A stretch of DNA of 64,000 nucleotides from an uncultured Dorea sp. (GCA_910584575.1 CAJUBG010000010.1:5261-69260), one strand, 5' to 3'. Counted from the stretch's first letter, positions 17,450 to 26,191 are shown. The notes: generated by a model not told the origin, from the letters alone. Numbers and translations are program-made.

Positions 17450-17767
17450 ATGGACAGGGATGAAGTTCTGCGCAGAGTACAGGATAAGAAGCCAAATCAG
17501 ATGGACGAGATGGAAACAGATATTTTAAATAAGGGCTGTAAGGCAGGATTAGTGGTAGGTCTTATAGCCTGCCTGATTGCCATGGTTACAAAAATGCTTG
17601 CGGATGTTCCGTATTATGATGTATATGCCATATATTGTTTTATGGCCGGCGGACAATGGTTATATAGGTGGATGCGTCTTAAAAGGAAACATGATTTGTG
17701 CTATGGAATACTATGGTGTATAACGGCAACAGGGTTTTTTATCGGCTATTTAGTTGAAATTTTCTGA
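17450..17767 (+). CDS. Small membrane protein (DUF6442-like) in XRE operon
   Basis: The 105-residue protein has a charged N-terminal 30 residues and about three membrane helices ('GLVVGLIACLIAMVTKML', 'VYAIYCFMAGGQWLY', 'GILWCITATGFFIGYLVEIF'). It looks like the DUF6442 family, small membrane proteins commonly co-transcribed with a short XRE regulator; I know of no established function. ATG 17450 is 8 bases after GGGAGG. The gene ends 10 bases before the regulator start, and the pair is controlled by the promoter with twin operators. A membrane partner modulating the repressor, or a stress-related protein, is possible. Confidence 0.6.
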   Translation: MDRDEVLRRVQDKKPNQMDEMETDILNKGCKAGLVVGLIACLIAMVTKMLADVPYYDVYAIYCFMAGGQWLYRWMRLKRKHDLCYGILWCITATGFFIGYLVEIF

Positions 17768-17777
17768 TGGTGGCTGC

Positions 17778-17984
17778 ATGGATACAGAACTGATATTGAA
17801 AAACAATTTAAAGCAGGCAAGGATGGAAAAACACTTGTCTCAAAATGAACTTGCTAAGCTGGTAGGCGTATCACGCCAGACAATCAGTTCCATTGAGACA
17901 GGTGTATTCAATCCGACTGCTAAGTTAGCATTAATTCTGTGTATTGCGTTAGATAAAAAATTTGAGGATTTGTTTTACTTCTAA
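17778..17984 (+). CDS. XRE-family transcriptional regulator (short)
   Basis: This 68-residue protein is a single helix-turn-helix domain of the Cro/C1 type, with the recognition region 'LSQNELAKLVGVSRQTISSI' and the family ending 'NPTAKLALILCIALDKKFEDLF'. It has no sensor domain. ATG 17778 is used because an upstream in-frame ATG at 17754 overlaps the previous gene and lacks a ribosome site. It probably binds the repeated CAAG-N4-CTTG palindromes at its own promoter. It ends 7 bases from the convergent histidine kinase gene. Confidence 0.85.
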   Translation: MDTELILKNNLKQARMEKHLSQNELAKLVGVSRQTISSIETGVFNPTAKLALILCIALDKKFEDLFYF

Positions 17985-17991
17985 GTATATA

Positions 17992-19317
17992 CTATGATTG
18001 ATTGCATAGCGATGTGTTAGTAATCATCTGCAGGATGAACTGTCCATGCGCCTGCCGGAAATTTACACTGGAGTGGGTCTGTCTGGCAAAGGAGAGGATA
18101 CTTTTTGTTCCGATACCGTGCTCAGTCCCTTTCTGTGAAATGGGCAGCCCGTCTTCATCAAATACAATATCTGTGCTGCATGTATTGGCAATCTCCATGA
18201 GATACTGACTGCCGTTCATGCGGCTTTTTAATTTGATACAGCACTCAATGGATTCATTGCGGCAGGCATGCAGCGCATTATCAAGGGCGTTAGCAAGAAC
18301 TACGGAGAAGGAGGTAGAATCAATCGAGTCTTTCGGAGGCGCTGTGAAATCGGCCTGTACTTGTATACCTTCGTTCTTGGCGGCATCCAGATAATACGCG
18401 AGTACGGAGTTGATGATATAGTTCTGGCAGTAATGAGGCGTCTCGCTTTTGAGCAGGGCATCTTCTAAGCCGGACAGCAGGTGCCTGGCATCTTCCATGG
18501 CGTTGTCCTTCAGACAGGAATTCATGACAATGGAAAAATGCCGGATGTCATGGCGCAGTATTTTCAGCCTTTCTTCCGAAGTAAGGATATTCTTCGCCTG
18601 TTTCTCCATAGAAGATACCTGAAGCATCAGAAGCTCTTTTTCGTGGGAGACCATCTGAAGCTGGTATTGGCGCAGTATACTCTGGTAGACTACGAAATAA
18701 ACGATAATCATCAGTACCAAAAGCCCATAGATGTATACGACCCGTATGGGATCCCTGATATAATAAAACGGAACATTTCCAATTAATTCAATCAGTGCGC
18801 AAAAGCAAATCGGAATCAGTGACAGCGAACCCCAACCGATATGTACGGTCCTGGTCAGATTCAGGAAGGGTTTCCTTAAATACCGATATTCCAGATAGAT
18901 TACGATGGAATAGACGGCAGTAAGGAGAAGAAAATAGGTATACAGATTGCCATGAAACATAGTATTCAATAACAGAACGCTCATGGCAAATATAAGGGAA
19001 AAACCGACCTGGGTTGCATAGTTGAACGCAGACTGCGCAGGGGAATTGCAGTCCATTTTATAAGCCAGGGCAATGGCTGGCAGAGAAATCGTAAAAAGCA
19101 TTACCTTTGTAAAGAAGAAATAACCAAACATAGAAATAATTACCCAGGAGGACGTAAATACCCATACAAGATAGAACCCGAATAATGTAAGTATTTTCCG
19201 AACAGGATATTTGAATGAAGTAAGGGCTGTCATCATACCCAGGGTGAAGCTGGTAATTAAAAGTATCTTAATGGAATGTGCTATCATATTGTTTTCAAGG
19301 AAATTTGACAGGGTCAT
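17992..19317 (-). CDS. HPK10/GHKL sensor histidine kinase
   Basis: The 441-residue protein has six or seven membrane helices in its first ~215 residues, then a coiled segment and a cytoplasmic kinase core. The phospho-acceptor His lies in 'LRHDIRHF' near residue 256, the N-box is 'VVLANALDNALHAC' near 338-352, and the G-box is 'GTEHGIGTKS' near 405. This is the AgrC/ComD-like HPK10 architecture, which often senses peptides but can sense other envelope signals. The start at 19317 overlaps the regulator stop in an ATGA and is preceded by AGGAGG. No peptide precursor or AgrB gene was seen nearby, so the signal is unknown. Confidence 0.85.
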   Translation of the reverse strand: MTLSNFLENNMIAHSIKILLITSFTLGMMTALTSFKYPVRKILTLFGFYLVWVFTSSWVIISMFGYFFFTKVMLFTISLPAIALAYKMDCNSPAQSAFNYATQVGFSLIFAMSVLLLNTMFHGNLYTYFLLLTAVYSIVIYLEYRYLRKPFLNLTRTVHIGWGSLSLIPICFCALIELIGNVPFYYIRDPIRVVYIYGLLVLMIIVYFVVYQSILRQYQLQMVSHEKELLMLQVSSMEKQAKNILTSEERLKILRHDIRHFSIVMNSCLKDNAMEDARHLLSGLEDALLKSETPHYCQNYIINSVLAYYLDAAKNEGIQVQADFTAPPKDSIDSTSFSVVLANALDNALHACRNESIECCIKLKSRMNGSQYLMEIANTCSTDIVFDEDGLPISQKGTEHGIGTKSILSFARQTHSSVNFRQAHGQFILQMITNTSLCNQS

Positions 19318-20057
19318 GGCTCTTTTACCTCCTGAAGCCAGTAATCGATATAGCATTGCCGTACCTTTGCAGCAAATGAGCGTGCAACGGGAACCTTGTT
19401 TCCGGTAGTCAGTGAAAGAAAACCGGTGGTAAGGCGGCTGGAATAATCCAGATTCACCACAAAGGAGGTGTGTGTCTTAATGAAATTCGGCTGTTCCAGA
19501 ATTGGCGCAAGAAACTGGTTGAAGCTGGAACGCAGATACAGGCTTTTTAAATGTGTGCCATCTGCCAGATGAAGATGGCATACATGGGAAAGCAGCTCTG
19601 CATAGACAATGGTATGCAAAGGTATCTGCCGGATTCCGTCGGACGTCTTGAGGAGAAATACATTATTTTTCTGCTGCTCATAGCGATAGGCAAGCTTGTC
19701 AAGCACAGGAAATAAGTTGTCCTTGGAAACCGGTTTACAGATATAGTTAAATGCGAACAGGCGGAATGCATCAGGATAGTAATCGTTACTTGAGCTTATG
19801 TAAACGATCAGCGGCTCTGCAAGCAGGCTGGTAAGCTGTTCACCCAGACTGATACCTGTCATATCGGGCATGAGAATATCAAGCAGAAAGATATCGTAGG
19901 CTTCCCCGCCTGAAACAGAGTCGAGCAGATTATAAGGCGAGCGAAATGAATATATTTTGATCTCCGGATGATTCTGGTTTTGACACCATTCTTTGATTGT
20001 CTCCGAAGTTTTAGTAAGGTCTGTACTGTCGTCGTCACAGATGGCAAGGCGTAACAT
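19314..20057 (-). CDS. LytTR-family response regulator
   Basis: This 247-residue protein has a receiver domain (1-120) with the acidic pocket 'CDDD' at 7-10, the phospho-acceptor Asp60 in 'LLDILMPDM' and the conserved Lys108 in 'CKPV'. A LytTR DNA-binding domain follows (about 140-240: 'IRQIPLHTIVYAEL', 'FIKTHTSFVVNLDY', 'KVPVARSF'). It is the first gene of the pair and partners with the overlapping kinase. LytTR proteins bind paired direct repeats; the region upstream (20058-20369) is shared with the divergent membrane operon and may contain its sites. The ribosome site AAAGAGGT precedes the ATG. Confidence 0.88.
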   Translation of the reverse strand: MLRLAICDDDSTDLTKTSETIKEWCQNQNHPEIKIYSFRSPYNLLDSVSGGEAYDIFLLDILMPDMTGISLGEQLTSLLAEPLIVYISSSNDYYPDAFRLFAFNYICKPVSKDNLFPVLDKLAYRYEQQKNNVFLLKTSDGIRQIPLHTIVYAELLSHVCHLHLADGTHLKSLYLRSSFNQFLAPILEQPNFIKTHTSFVVNLDYSSRLTTGFLSLTTGNKVPVARSFAAKVRQCYIDYWLQEVKEP

Positions 20058-20369
20058 CTTATGTACCTCTTTCGTTAAAATTAAGGGATACCCTCATCTA
20101 TCCGGACATGGCCCAGGTATTTCGAGCTGACAGACTGTCCATCCATGCGGCCTCTCCGGATAGATGTATGTGTGTGAGGGGTAAGCTTATTATAAGATTT
20201 TTATGCCTTGAATTCCATAACATGGGATAAACTGTGGATTTTTGGGGACAAACGGAGGCTCACAGATCTGTTTTTTTTGGTGCAAAATCTGTATAATTGT
20301 TGTAACGCCCCAAAAAATGGGGAACTTTAACTAACATAAAGCAGTAGTGCTAAAGAGAGGAGAGTTTTT
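20058..20369. promoter_or_regulatory. Divergent intergenic region
   Basis: This 312-base stretch between the minus-strand regulator and the plus-strand membrane operon has no convincing gene. It contains a long inverted repeat near 20091-20180 (listed separately) and a TATAAT at 20292-20297 that could serve the plus operon. A short inverted repeat (CCCCAAAAAATGGGG) lies near 20307-20322. LytTR target repeats may lie here, but I could not assign them confidently. Confidence 0.5.
20091..20180. repeat. Long imperfect inverted repeat
   Basis: The arm CATCTATCCGGA (20095-20106) pairs perfectly with TCCGGATAGATG (20155-20166). Pairing extends inward through GGCC on each side (20110-20113 with 20149-20152) and outward through CCCTCA/TGAGGG. 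The loop is about 35 bases. No T-run follows, so it is not a standard terminator. A transcript leader structure or a regulator-binding region are both possible. Confidence 0.6.
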
Positions 20370-21173
20370 GTGAGTGAAAAAAAGAAAAAGAAAACAGGGA
20401 TAGAGCTTGTGCTGATTTCCCTGGTGGTGCTGTCCGTAGTCCGGCAGTTTTTCCTGGGGAGTTACCATAATATGTTCTTGGGGATTTTGACATTAATCCT
20501 TTTTATGGTGCCGCAGCTAATCGAAAAGATGGTGGGAGTCACCATTCCCGCAGGTTTAAAAGGTGTAATCCTGATTTTTATCTTTTCGGCAGAGATTCTG
20601 GGAGAGATTAATGCGTTTTATATCAAGATTCCTATCTGGGATACCATCCTACATACGACCAACGGATTTCTGATGGCGGCAATCGGGTTTGCGCTGATTG
20701 ACCTCTTTAACAGGAGTGAAAAGTTTTCCATCAAGATGTCTCCATATTTTGTAGCATTTGTGGCGTTCTGTTTCTCTATGACGGTTGGAGTAGTCTGGGA
20801 ATTTTTTGAGTTCAGTATGGACTGGTTCTTCCACACAGATATGCAGAAGGACTGGATTCTGCCGACAATCAGCTCTGTGAAGCTTGATCCCTTGGGGGCG
20901 AACAATCCTATACAGGTAACGGTAAAGTCCCTTGTCGTAAACGGCGAGGAGTGGAATTTTGGCGGCTATCTTGATATTGGAATTGTAGATACCATGAAGG
21001 ATTTGATCGTAAATTTTGTGGGAGCAGTTGTATTTTCCATTATCGGAATTATTTATCTGAAGCAGAGAGGTAAAGGAAGGCTTGCTTCGTCGCTGATTCC
21101 ACAGGTAAATGAGACATACGGGGAAGATGATAAGAAGGAGTCAGGTATTGATGGGCAAAACAGTAAGAAATAA
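20370..21173 (+). CDS. DUF2238/YjdF-like membrane protein
   Basis: The 267-residue protein has about six membrane helices and three conserved-looking polar motifs typical of DUF2238-like proteins: 'WDTILHTTNGFLMAAIG', 'GVVWEFFEFSMDWFF' and 'DTMKDLIVNFVGA'. These Asp, His and Glu residues sit at helix ends and may bind metal or a lipid headgroup. The function of the family is not established. Translation starts at GTG 20370 after GAGAGGAGAG. The C-terminus is charged and overlaps the following channel gene by 23 bases, implying coupling. Confidence 0.65.
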   Translation: MSEKKKKKTGIELVLISLVVLSVVRQFFLGSYHNMFLGILTLILFMVPQLIEKMVGVTIPAGLKGVILIFIFSAEILGEINAFYIKIPIWDTILHTTNGFLMAAIGFALIDLFNRSEKFSIKMSPYFVAFVAFCFSMTVGVVWEFFEFSMDWFFHTDMQKDWILPTISSVKLDPLGANNPIQVTVKSLVVNGEEWNFGGYLDIGIVDTMKDLIVNFVGAVVFSIIGIIYLKQRGKGRLASSLIPQVNETYGEDDKKESGIDGQNSKK

Positions 21174-22392
21174 CGTATATTTGATTTTATTCTGCTGTAT
21201 CATCGGCGCTGTGGCAGGAGGCGTTATCTGGGCATTCCTGAAAATTATGTCTCTTGGGATTCATTTCCTGTGGGAATGGCTTCCGGCCAATTACTCAATT
21301 CCGTGCTATACATTGATTGTGTGTACCGTCGGCGGGGTGCTAATCGGTTGTTTCCGGAGGAGGTTTGGAGACTATCCGGAAGAACTTGATACCGTGATGG
21401 CAAAGGTAAAAGCAGAGAAAACTTTTGATTACTCCAATATGCCGGTGCTTCTTCTCAGTGCGCTTTTTCCACTGCTTTTAGGAAGCAGTATCGGTCCGGA
21501 GGCGGGACTTACGGGCGTAATCGTGGGACTTTGCTACTGGATTGGGGATAACCTTTCGTTTGCAAGGCAGAATGCGAAGGAGTATTCTCAGGTGGGAGTA
21601 GCCGTGACTCTTGGCGTACTGTTCCGTTCGCCGCTGTTCGGCGTGTTTGCGGTGGAGGAGGAGAACAAAGACAAGGAGATTATAAAGCTTCCGGCAACGC
21701 TGAAATTATTCCTGTACGGTCTTGCCGCCGCTGCGGGAACCGTATGCTATATGCTGTTGTCAGAGATTTTCGGGGCAGGTCTTGGGGCGCTGCCGTCTTT
21801 TCCGGAAATGGAGCCAGAGCTTTGGGATTACCTGATGTTGGTTGTATACATTCTGCTTGGCTGTGTATTGGCAAAGTTTTATTTCCTTACACATCTGGCG
21901 GCCAAGAAGGCTTTGACTGGGGTGCCTGTTATCTTGAAAGAAACGATAGGCGGTGTCTGCCTTGGCGCCATGGGGATGCTGATGCCTGTGCTGATGTTTT
22001 CAGGCGAGGAGGCAATGGGGGAGTTGGTCGCGGATTGTGAGATGTATGCGCCGCTGATTCTTGCCGCCATTGCATTTTTAAAGGTGCTGCTTACGAATGT
22101 CTGCATCCAGTCAGGTCTTAAAGGAGGACATTTCTTTCCGATTATATTTGCAGGGGTATGTCTCGGTTATTCCGCGGGGGCGCTGGTGTTTGGATACAGC
22201 GGGGGCCATATGGTATTTGCCGCGGCGACTGTGACGGCTTCCCTGCTTGGAGGAATCATGAAAAAGCCTCTGGCTGTGACTGTATTGTTGTTTTTGTGCT
22301 TTCCGGTCAGGCTGTTTCTATGGATTTTCCTTGCGGCAGCGGCGGGGAGTATGTTCTGCTCAAAGCTGAAGGGATTGTTATTGCCTGCATAA
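21151..22392 (+). CDS. ClC-family ion channel/transporter (YfeO-like)
   Basis: This 413-residue polytopic protein resembles voltage-gated chloride channel family members of the YfeO branch. The pore motif reads 'GSSIGPEAGL' (a counterpart of GREGP, with its Glu) and a second 'GLKGGHFFPIIFAG' corresponds to GxFxP. About ten membrane helices are evident. The first ClC motif (GSGIP) is not obvious, so anion selectivity is uncertain; some relatives carry fluoride or other ions. ATG 21151 has AAGGAG 10 bases upstream and overlaps the preceding gene. It is co-transcribed with other small membrane proteins. Confidence 0.8.
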   Translation: MGKTVRNNVYLILFCCIIGAVAGGVIWAFLKIMSLGIHFLWEWLPANYSIPCYTLIVCTVGGVLIGCFRRRFGDYPEELDTVMAKVKAEKTFDYSNMPVLLLSALFPLLLGSSIGPEAGLTGVIVGLCYWIGDNLSFARQNAKEYSQVGVAVTLGVLFRSPLFGVFAVEEENKDKEIIKLPATLKLFLYGLAAAAGTVCYMLLSEIFGAGLGALPSFPEMEPELWDYLMLVVYILLGCVLAKFYFLTHLAAKKALTGVPVILKETIGGVCLGAMGMLMPVLMFSGEEAMGELVADCEMYAPLILAAIAFLKVLLTNVCIQSGLKGGHFFPIIFAGVCLGYSAGALVFGYSGGHMVFAAATVTASLLGGIMKKPLAVTVLLFLCFPVRLFLWIFLAAAAGSMFCSKLKGLLLPA

Positions 22393-22434
22393 GCGGGCTG
22401 TAATAATAAATTAAAAATCAGGAGGATTTTATTT

Positions 22435-22953
22435 ATGAAGATTTTTTCCATTGTATTTGGGGTGCTAATTGCGATTTGTGGGCTTTCCTGCATATTCACT
22501 CCGTTGATTACGTTTCTGGAGGCAGGCTATTTTCTGGTGATACTGCTGTTCGTCTATGGGGCGGTAGGGATTATCCGTTCTGTTTCCAACAAGAATTACG
22601 GAATTGACTTTGTTTTTGATATCCTAAGTATCATCCTGGGTATCGTGATTCTGGTTGTGCCTGGACTTAAGCTGATGACAGACGGTATGCTGATTTATCT
22701 CATGGCGTTCTGGTTTATGCTTCAGGGGGTAATCAACATCTTCCAGGCGTTCCGTCAGAAAAAGATGACGAAGGGCCTGGGATGGGTCTGGACGCTGACG
22801 CTTGGGATTCTGGGATTGCTGGTAGGTATCTATTCCGTGGTACACCCGATGCTGCTTGCGCTGACCTTTGGAATCCTGGTAGGAGTCTACTTTATCGAAA
22901 GCGGTATCAGCATGATTGTTATGGCTCAGTATATCCAGGGAGATGAAGAATAA
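22435..22953 (+). CDS. DUF308/HdeD-like membrane protein
   Basis: The 172-residue protein contains six closely spaced membrane helices, the pattern of the DUF308 (HdeD) family. Representative segments are 'IFSIVFGVLIAICGLSCIF', 'LVILLFVYGAVGIIRSV' and 'LTLGILGLLVGIYSVVHP'. HdeD in E. coli supports acid resistance, but most members lack a defined role. AGGAGG lies 8 bases before ATG 22435. It sits between two ion channel genes. Confidence 0.82.
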   Translation: MKIFSIVFGVLIAICGLSCIFTPLITFLEAGYFLVILLFVYGAVGIIRSVSNKNYGIDFVFDILSIILGIVILVVPGLKLMTDGMLIYLMAFWFMLQGVINIFQAFRQKKMTKGLGWVWTLTLGILGLLVGIYSVVHPMLLALTFGILVGVYFIESGISMIVMAQYIQGDEE

Positions 22954-22966
22954 AGGGCAGTCAAGG

Positions 22967-23389
22967 ATGAAAGCATGGAGGCGTTGTTATCGTGTTCTGA
23001 AGCGGACGGGAACCTTGAAGATTTTCGTCAGCTTCCTTGTGTTCCTCTGTGGGGCGGCGGCAGTATTGACAGTGTTAGAGCCTGGGATTGATACCTGGGG
23101 CGATGCCCTGTGGTACTGCTTCGTCGCTTCTACCACGATAGGATTTGGCGACATCTGCGCTGTTACCAGGGCAGGCCGGATTATTACGGTGCTTGTGGCG
23201 GCATATGGGATTCTTATGACGGCAATGGTGCCTGGGGTTGTGGTGAGCTATTATATGGAGTATTTGAAGGTGAGGGAGAAGGAGACTATTTCGGTTTTTC
23301 TGGAAAAGTTAGAGAGACTGCCGGAGTTGTCCAAGGACGAGCTTTTTAAGTTATCCCAAAGAATACGGGAATTTGAGCATAAAGAATAA
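22967..23389 (+). CDS. Two-helix potassium channel protein
   Basis: This 140-residue protein has two membrane helices flanking a pore loop. The selectivity filter is 'STTIGFGDI', matching the TxGFGD signature of K+ channels. A short cytoplasmic helical tail follows ('ISVFLEKLERLPELSKDEL'), without an RCK/TrkA-N domain. Position 22967 is chosen as start; ATG 22943 overlaps the previous stop but has no room for a ribosome site. It is the last gene before a terminator in the membrane operon that starts at 20370. Confidence 0.85.
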   Translation: MKAWRRCYRVLKRTGTLKIFVSFLVFLCGAAAVLTVLEPGIDTWGDALWYCFVASTTIGFGDICAVTRAGRIITVLVAAYGILMTAMVPGVVVSYYMEYLKVREKETISVFLEKLERLPELSKDELFKLSQRIREFEHKE

Positions 23390-23395
23390 GAAGGT

Positions 23396-23432
23396 ACAGA
23401 CGTCGGAAATATTGTTCGGCGTCTGTATTTTT
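23396..23432 (+). terminator. Rho-independent terminator after the channel operon
   Basis: ACAGACG at 23396-23402 pairs with CGTCTGT at 23420-23426, with a few more internal pairs (TC/GG), followed by ATTTTT. It lies 7 bases past the K+ channel stop. Confidence 0.75.
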
Positions 23433-23480
23433 ATGCATAGACCTGTGCAGATGAAATATGCTGCGTAAAATTGAAAATAA

Positions 23481-23542
23481 CTATAAATAGGCACGCTTAT
23501 CGACATTAACGATTGGACAGAGATTTTTCCTGCTAATATAAT
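23481..23542 (+). promoter_or_regulatory. Promoter and CTATAAATAG element upstream of PucR-type gene
   Basis: TTGGAC (23513-23518) and TATAAT (23537-23542) are spaced by 18 bases. Upstream, at 23481-23490, is CTATAAATAG. The same decamer occurs at 56336-56345, and its complement occurs at 54324-54333, upstream of two ABC/methyltransferase operons. It may be a binding site of the encoded regulator or of another shared regulator. Confidence 0.55.
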
Positions 23543-23593
23543 AAAAAGTAGTATGTCAGTACGCGGGTATTGCAGAAATGAGGGCAGATGTGC

Positions 23594-24817
23594 ATGAAGG
23601 ATAATTTCGATATAAATGTCTGTTATAAAAAAGTATTCAGGATGTTGGGGAACGAAGGTACGATTGATAAGATGGTAAATGATATTGCAGAATATACTAA
23701 TACAAGGATTACCGTCATAGATATCGGAGGAAAAATACTTTCTGTTTCGGATGAGAGACGGGACGGGGAGTGCGAGGATTGCGTGAACCGAAAAGAGAAG
23801 CTTATGTGCCTGGTTGCACGGTACATTGAGACGCCGGCAGAAGAAGCACCGGAGTTTTCCATGCTGATTGACGAGGGGGAAGGCATAAGGGCAGTCAGCA
23901 GGATTACGGTAAAGGGCAATACAGAAGGGTTCAGTATTATGGAGGCGCCCGCGGACAAGGAGTCTGCTATTGCTGAAGAACGGTTATTATGTCAGGCAAA
24001 TGATATTCTCTGCCAGGCGCTCGGTATTCTGATGGAGCGTTACGGTCACAGGGTCTATTATCACGCTTCTACACTCCGGCGTATGATAGCCAGAAGCTTT
24101 TTTGATGAAGATGCGGAGAATGGGTTAAAGATTAAAGAGATTCGGTCTATGTACAATATATATGTGCTTCCTGATTTTATAGTAGCCATTTTAGAAATGA
24201 AGGATTATCATATGCTTCAACTGCAGAAGGCGGCAAACAGCCTTGCAGACGAATTTCCCGATTCATTTATCTATATAAAAGAAGACAGGGTGTACGTGCT
24301 GTTTTCTGGGGTGAGGGTAAAGCATAACAGAACAATGATTGGCTCTGTATTAGAAGAAATATGCGGAGAATACGGCTTTTACTGTGGGGTGAGCGAACCC
24401 TTTGACGATGTTGAGCTGGTTGAAAAGAAGCATTTTCTCGTGAGGAAGGCTCTTGAGATTGGAAGGGCATCAGAGCCGGAGAAAGAAATCTACATGGAAT
24501 ATGACTACTATATCCAGACGGTCTGCTCATGCGCGGTATCCGCCATAGGGAGAGCAAGATATTTAGAGAAAGAGCTTCAAGAGCTGAAAAATGAAGACTG
24601 TATGAAAGGAACTTGTTTTTATCATACATTAAAGGAATATCTTTTAAATGGGAATAATGTCAGTATGACGTCGAAGAAACTTTTTATCCACCGTAATACC
24701 ATGATCTATCGGTTAGGTAAGATTAACGAGATTCTGGGGGTGGATATTAATGCGCCGTCCGTTTCACAGCGGCTCATGCTCAGTATTATTTTGCAGGAGC
24801 AGGAACGGGTGAACTGA
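23594..24817 (+). CDS. PucR/CdaR-type transcriptional regulator
   Basis: The 407-residue protein ends in the PucR helix-turn-helix domain ('FYHTLKEYLLNGNNVSMTSK', then 'LFIHRNTMIYRLGKINEILG'), typical of CdaR/PucR activators of catabolic operons. The N-terminal ~140 residues form a ligand-sensing, PAS- or GAF-like region with 'ITVIDIGGKILSVSD' and three cysteines near residues 58-74. A GGDEF-like middle portion is usual in this family. ATG 23594 is preferred over 23588 because it lies 9 bases from GAGGG. It is immediately upstream of the double-cubane reductase gene and close to metNIQ, both of which carry a TTGTGC palindrome upstream; control of these is likely. Confidence 0.82.
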   Translation: MKDNFDINVCYKKVFRMLGNEGTIDKMVNDIAEYTNTRITVIDIGGKILSVSDERRDGECEDCVNRKEKLMCLVARYIETPAEEAPEFSMLIDEGEGIRAVSRITVKGNTEGFSIMEAPADKESAIAEERLLCQANDILCQALGILMERYGHRVYYHASTLRRMIARSFFDEDAENGLKIKEIRSMYNIYVLPDFIVAILEMKDYHMLQLQKAANSLADEFPDSFIYIKEDRVYVLFSGVRVKHNRTMIGSVLEEICGEYGFYCGVSEPFDDVELVEKKHFLVRKALEIGRASEPEKEIYMEYDYYIQTVCSCAVSAIGRARYLEKELQELKNEDCMKGTCFYHTLKEYLLNGNNVSMTSKKLFIHRNTMIYRLGKINEILGVDINAPSVSQRLMLSIILQEQERVN

Positions 24818-24818
24818 G

Positions 24819-24839
24819 CATTGTGCACTATGCATAATG
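24819..24839. promoter_or_regulatory. Palindromic operator upstream of reductase gene
   Basis: A 21-bp imperfect palindrome begins CATTGTGCA and ends TGCATAATG. It lies upstream of a plausible promoter, TTGTTT (24868-24873), 18 bases, TAGAAT (24892-24897). A related palindrome is at 26213-26231 upstream of the MetN-type gene; 14 of 19 aligned bases agree. The position, upstream of -35, suits an activator. Confidence 0.6.
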
Positions 24840-24927
24840 AAAAGTTGAATGTTTGTGTTAAGAATAATTGTTTTTTGTAGAAGGAGTGTGGTAGAATAGG
24901 GATGTTTAGGTAAGAGGAGAGCGTTAT

Positions 24928-26088
24928 ATGGATATTATAAAGGAATTGCCCGAAATATTCGAGGAATTTGCAGAGCAGAAGAAGCAGTCGTTTTTACTTG
25001 TAAAGGAGTGCAAAGACCGGCATATTCCGGTTATTGGGGCGTACTGTTCGTATTTTCCAAGAGAACTGGCTACGGCGATGGGTGCGGTTCCCATCGGGCT
25101 TTGTTCATCGTCGGAGGAGACGGTAAAGATTGCAGAGACGGTGCTGCCAAAGAATGTGTGCCCGTTGATTAAGTCCAGCTATGGTTTTGCTATTTCAGAC
25201 AGATGCCCGTATTTTCATTTCTCAGATCTGGTAGTGGGGGAAACTACCTGTGACGGTAAGAAAAAGATGTATGAGATGATGGCGGAATTTAAAGATGTAT
25301 TTATTATGGAGCTTCCGAACATACAGTCCGATAAGGGGCTTAGGCTGTGGCGGGAGGAGATTATTCGCTTGAAGGATTATCTGGAAGATAAATTTCAGGT
25401 TGTGATAACGGATGAGGACGTCAAATTAGCAATTCGTCAGGAAAACCGCCGCAGAGAGGCATTAAAGAGGCTGTATGAGGTGATGAAGTTAGAGCCGGTT
25501 CCTGTTATGGGAATGGACCTGCTGAACGTCTTGTACGGAAGTAAATACCGGTTGGATAAGGATGCAGTTGTGGAGGAACTGAACCTTTTGACAGACCGGA
25601 TACTTAAGGAATACGAAAAGAATCCGAAGAAGGAGAAAAGGCCCCGTATACTGGTCACAGGATGTCCAATCGGCGGAGATACACAGAAGCTTGTAAAGGC
25701 AATCGAGGATAACGGCGGCGTGGTTGTCGCTTTTGAGAACTGTACCGGTGCAAAAGTGCTTGATAAATTAGTGGACGAGGAAGACCCTGATATCTACGGC
25801 GCAATCGCAAGAAAGTATTTCTATATCGGATGTGCCATCATGACCCCTAACGATAAACGGATTGAACTGCTTGGCAGGATGATTGATGAATTCCAGGTGG
25901 ATGGGGTGGTAGAGATGATTCTCTCAGGATGCCACTCTGTACATATGGAATCCATCAGCGTACGTAATTTTGTCAGCGAAGAAAAACATATTCCATATAC
26001 AGACGTTGTTACGGATTATTCTTCGGGGGATTTGGGACAACTGAATACGAGAATGTCAGCATTTATTGAGATGCTTGAGACACACTAA
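24928..26088 (+). CDS. Double-cubane-cluster 2-hydroxyacyl-CoA dehydratase-family reductase
   Basis: This 386-residue protein belongs to the 2-hydroxyacyl-CoA dehydratase D family, closest in layout to the single-gene double-cubane cluster proteins (E. coli YjiM type). Visible motifs are 'GAYCSYFPRELATAMGAVP', 'NVCPLIKSSYGF', 'DRCPYFHFSDLVVGETTCDG' and, in the second half, 'VTGCPIGGDTQ' and 'LSGCHSVHMESI'. The cysteines would bind an [8Fe-9S]-type cluster for low-potential reduction. Characterised relatives need an ATP-driven ASKHA activator; none is adjacent. The nearest ASKHA protein in the window is the RACo-like one. The natural substrate is unknown. Confidence 0.85.
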   Translation: MDIIKELPEIFEEFAEQKKQSFLLVKECKDRHIPVIGAYCSYFPRELATAMGAVPIGLCSSSEETVKIAETVLPKNVCPLIKSSYGFAISDRCPYFHFSDLVVGETTCDGKKKMYEMMAEFKDVFIMELPNIQSDKGLRLWREEIIRLKDYLEDKFQVVITDEDVKLAIRQENRRREALKRLYEVMKLEPVPVMGMDLLNVLYGSKYRLDKDAVVEELNLLTDRILKEYEKNPKKEKRPRILVTGCPIGGDTQKLVKAIEDNGGVVVAFENCTGAKVLDKLVDEEDPDIYGAIARKYFYIGCAIMTPNDKRIELLGRMIDEFQVDGVVEMILSGCHSVHMESISVRNFVSEEKHIPYTDVVTDYSSGDLGQLNTRMSAFIEMLETH

Positions 26089-26092
26089 AATG

Positions 26093-26135
26093 AGACTGTT
26101 GGAAAAGAGAACATACTTTTCCAGCAGTCTTTTTT
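26093..26135 (+). terminator. Strong rho-independent terminator
   Basis: A 15-bp nearly perfect stem, AGACTGTTGGAAAAG at 26093-26107 with CTTTTCCAGCAGTCT at 26116-26130, is followed by TTTTT. It separates the reductase gene from the metNIQ-like operon. Confidence 0.9.
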
Positions 26136-26191
26136 GCCGTATTGAAAAAGAATCCGTAATATTTATAGATAAAATATATGAGTTATTGACA

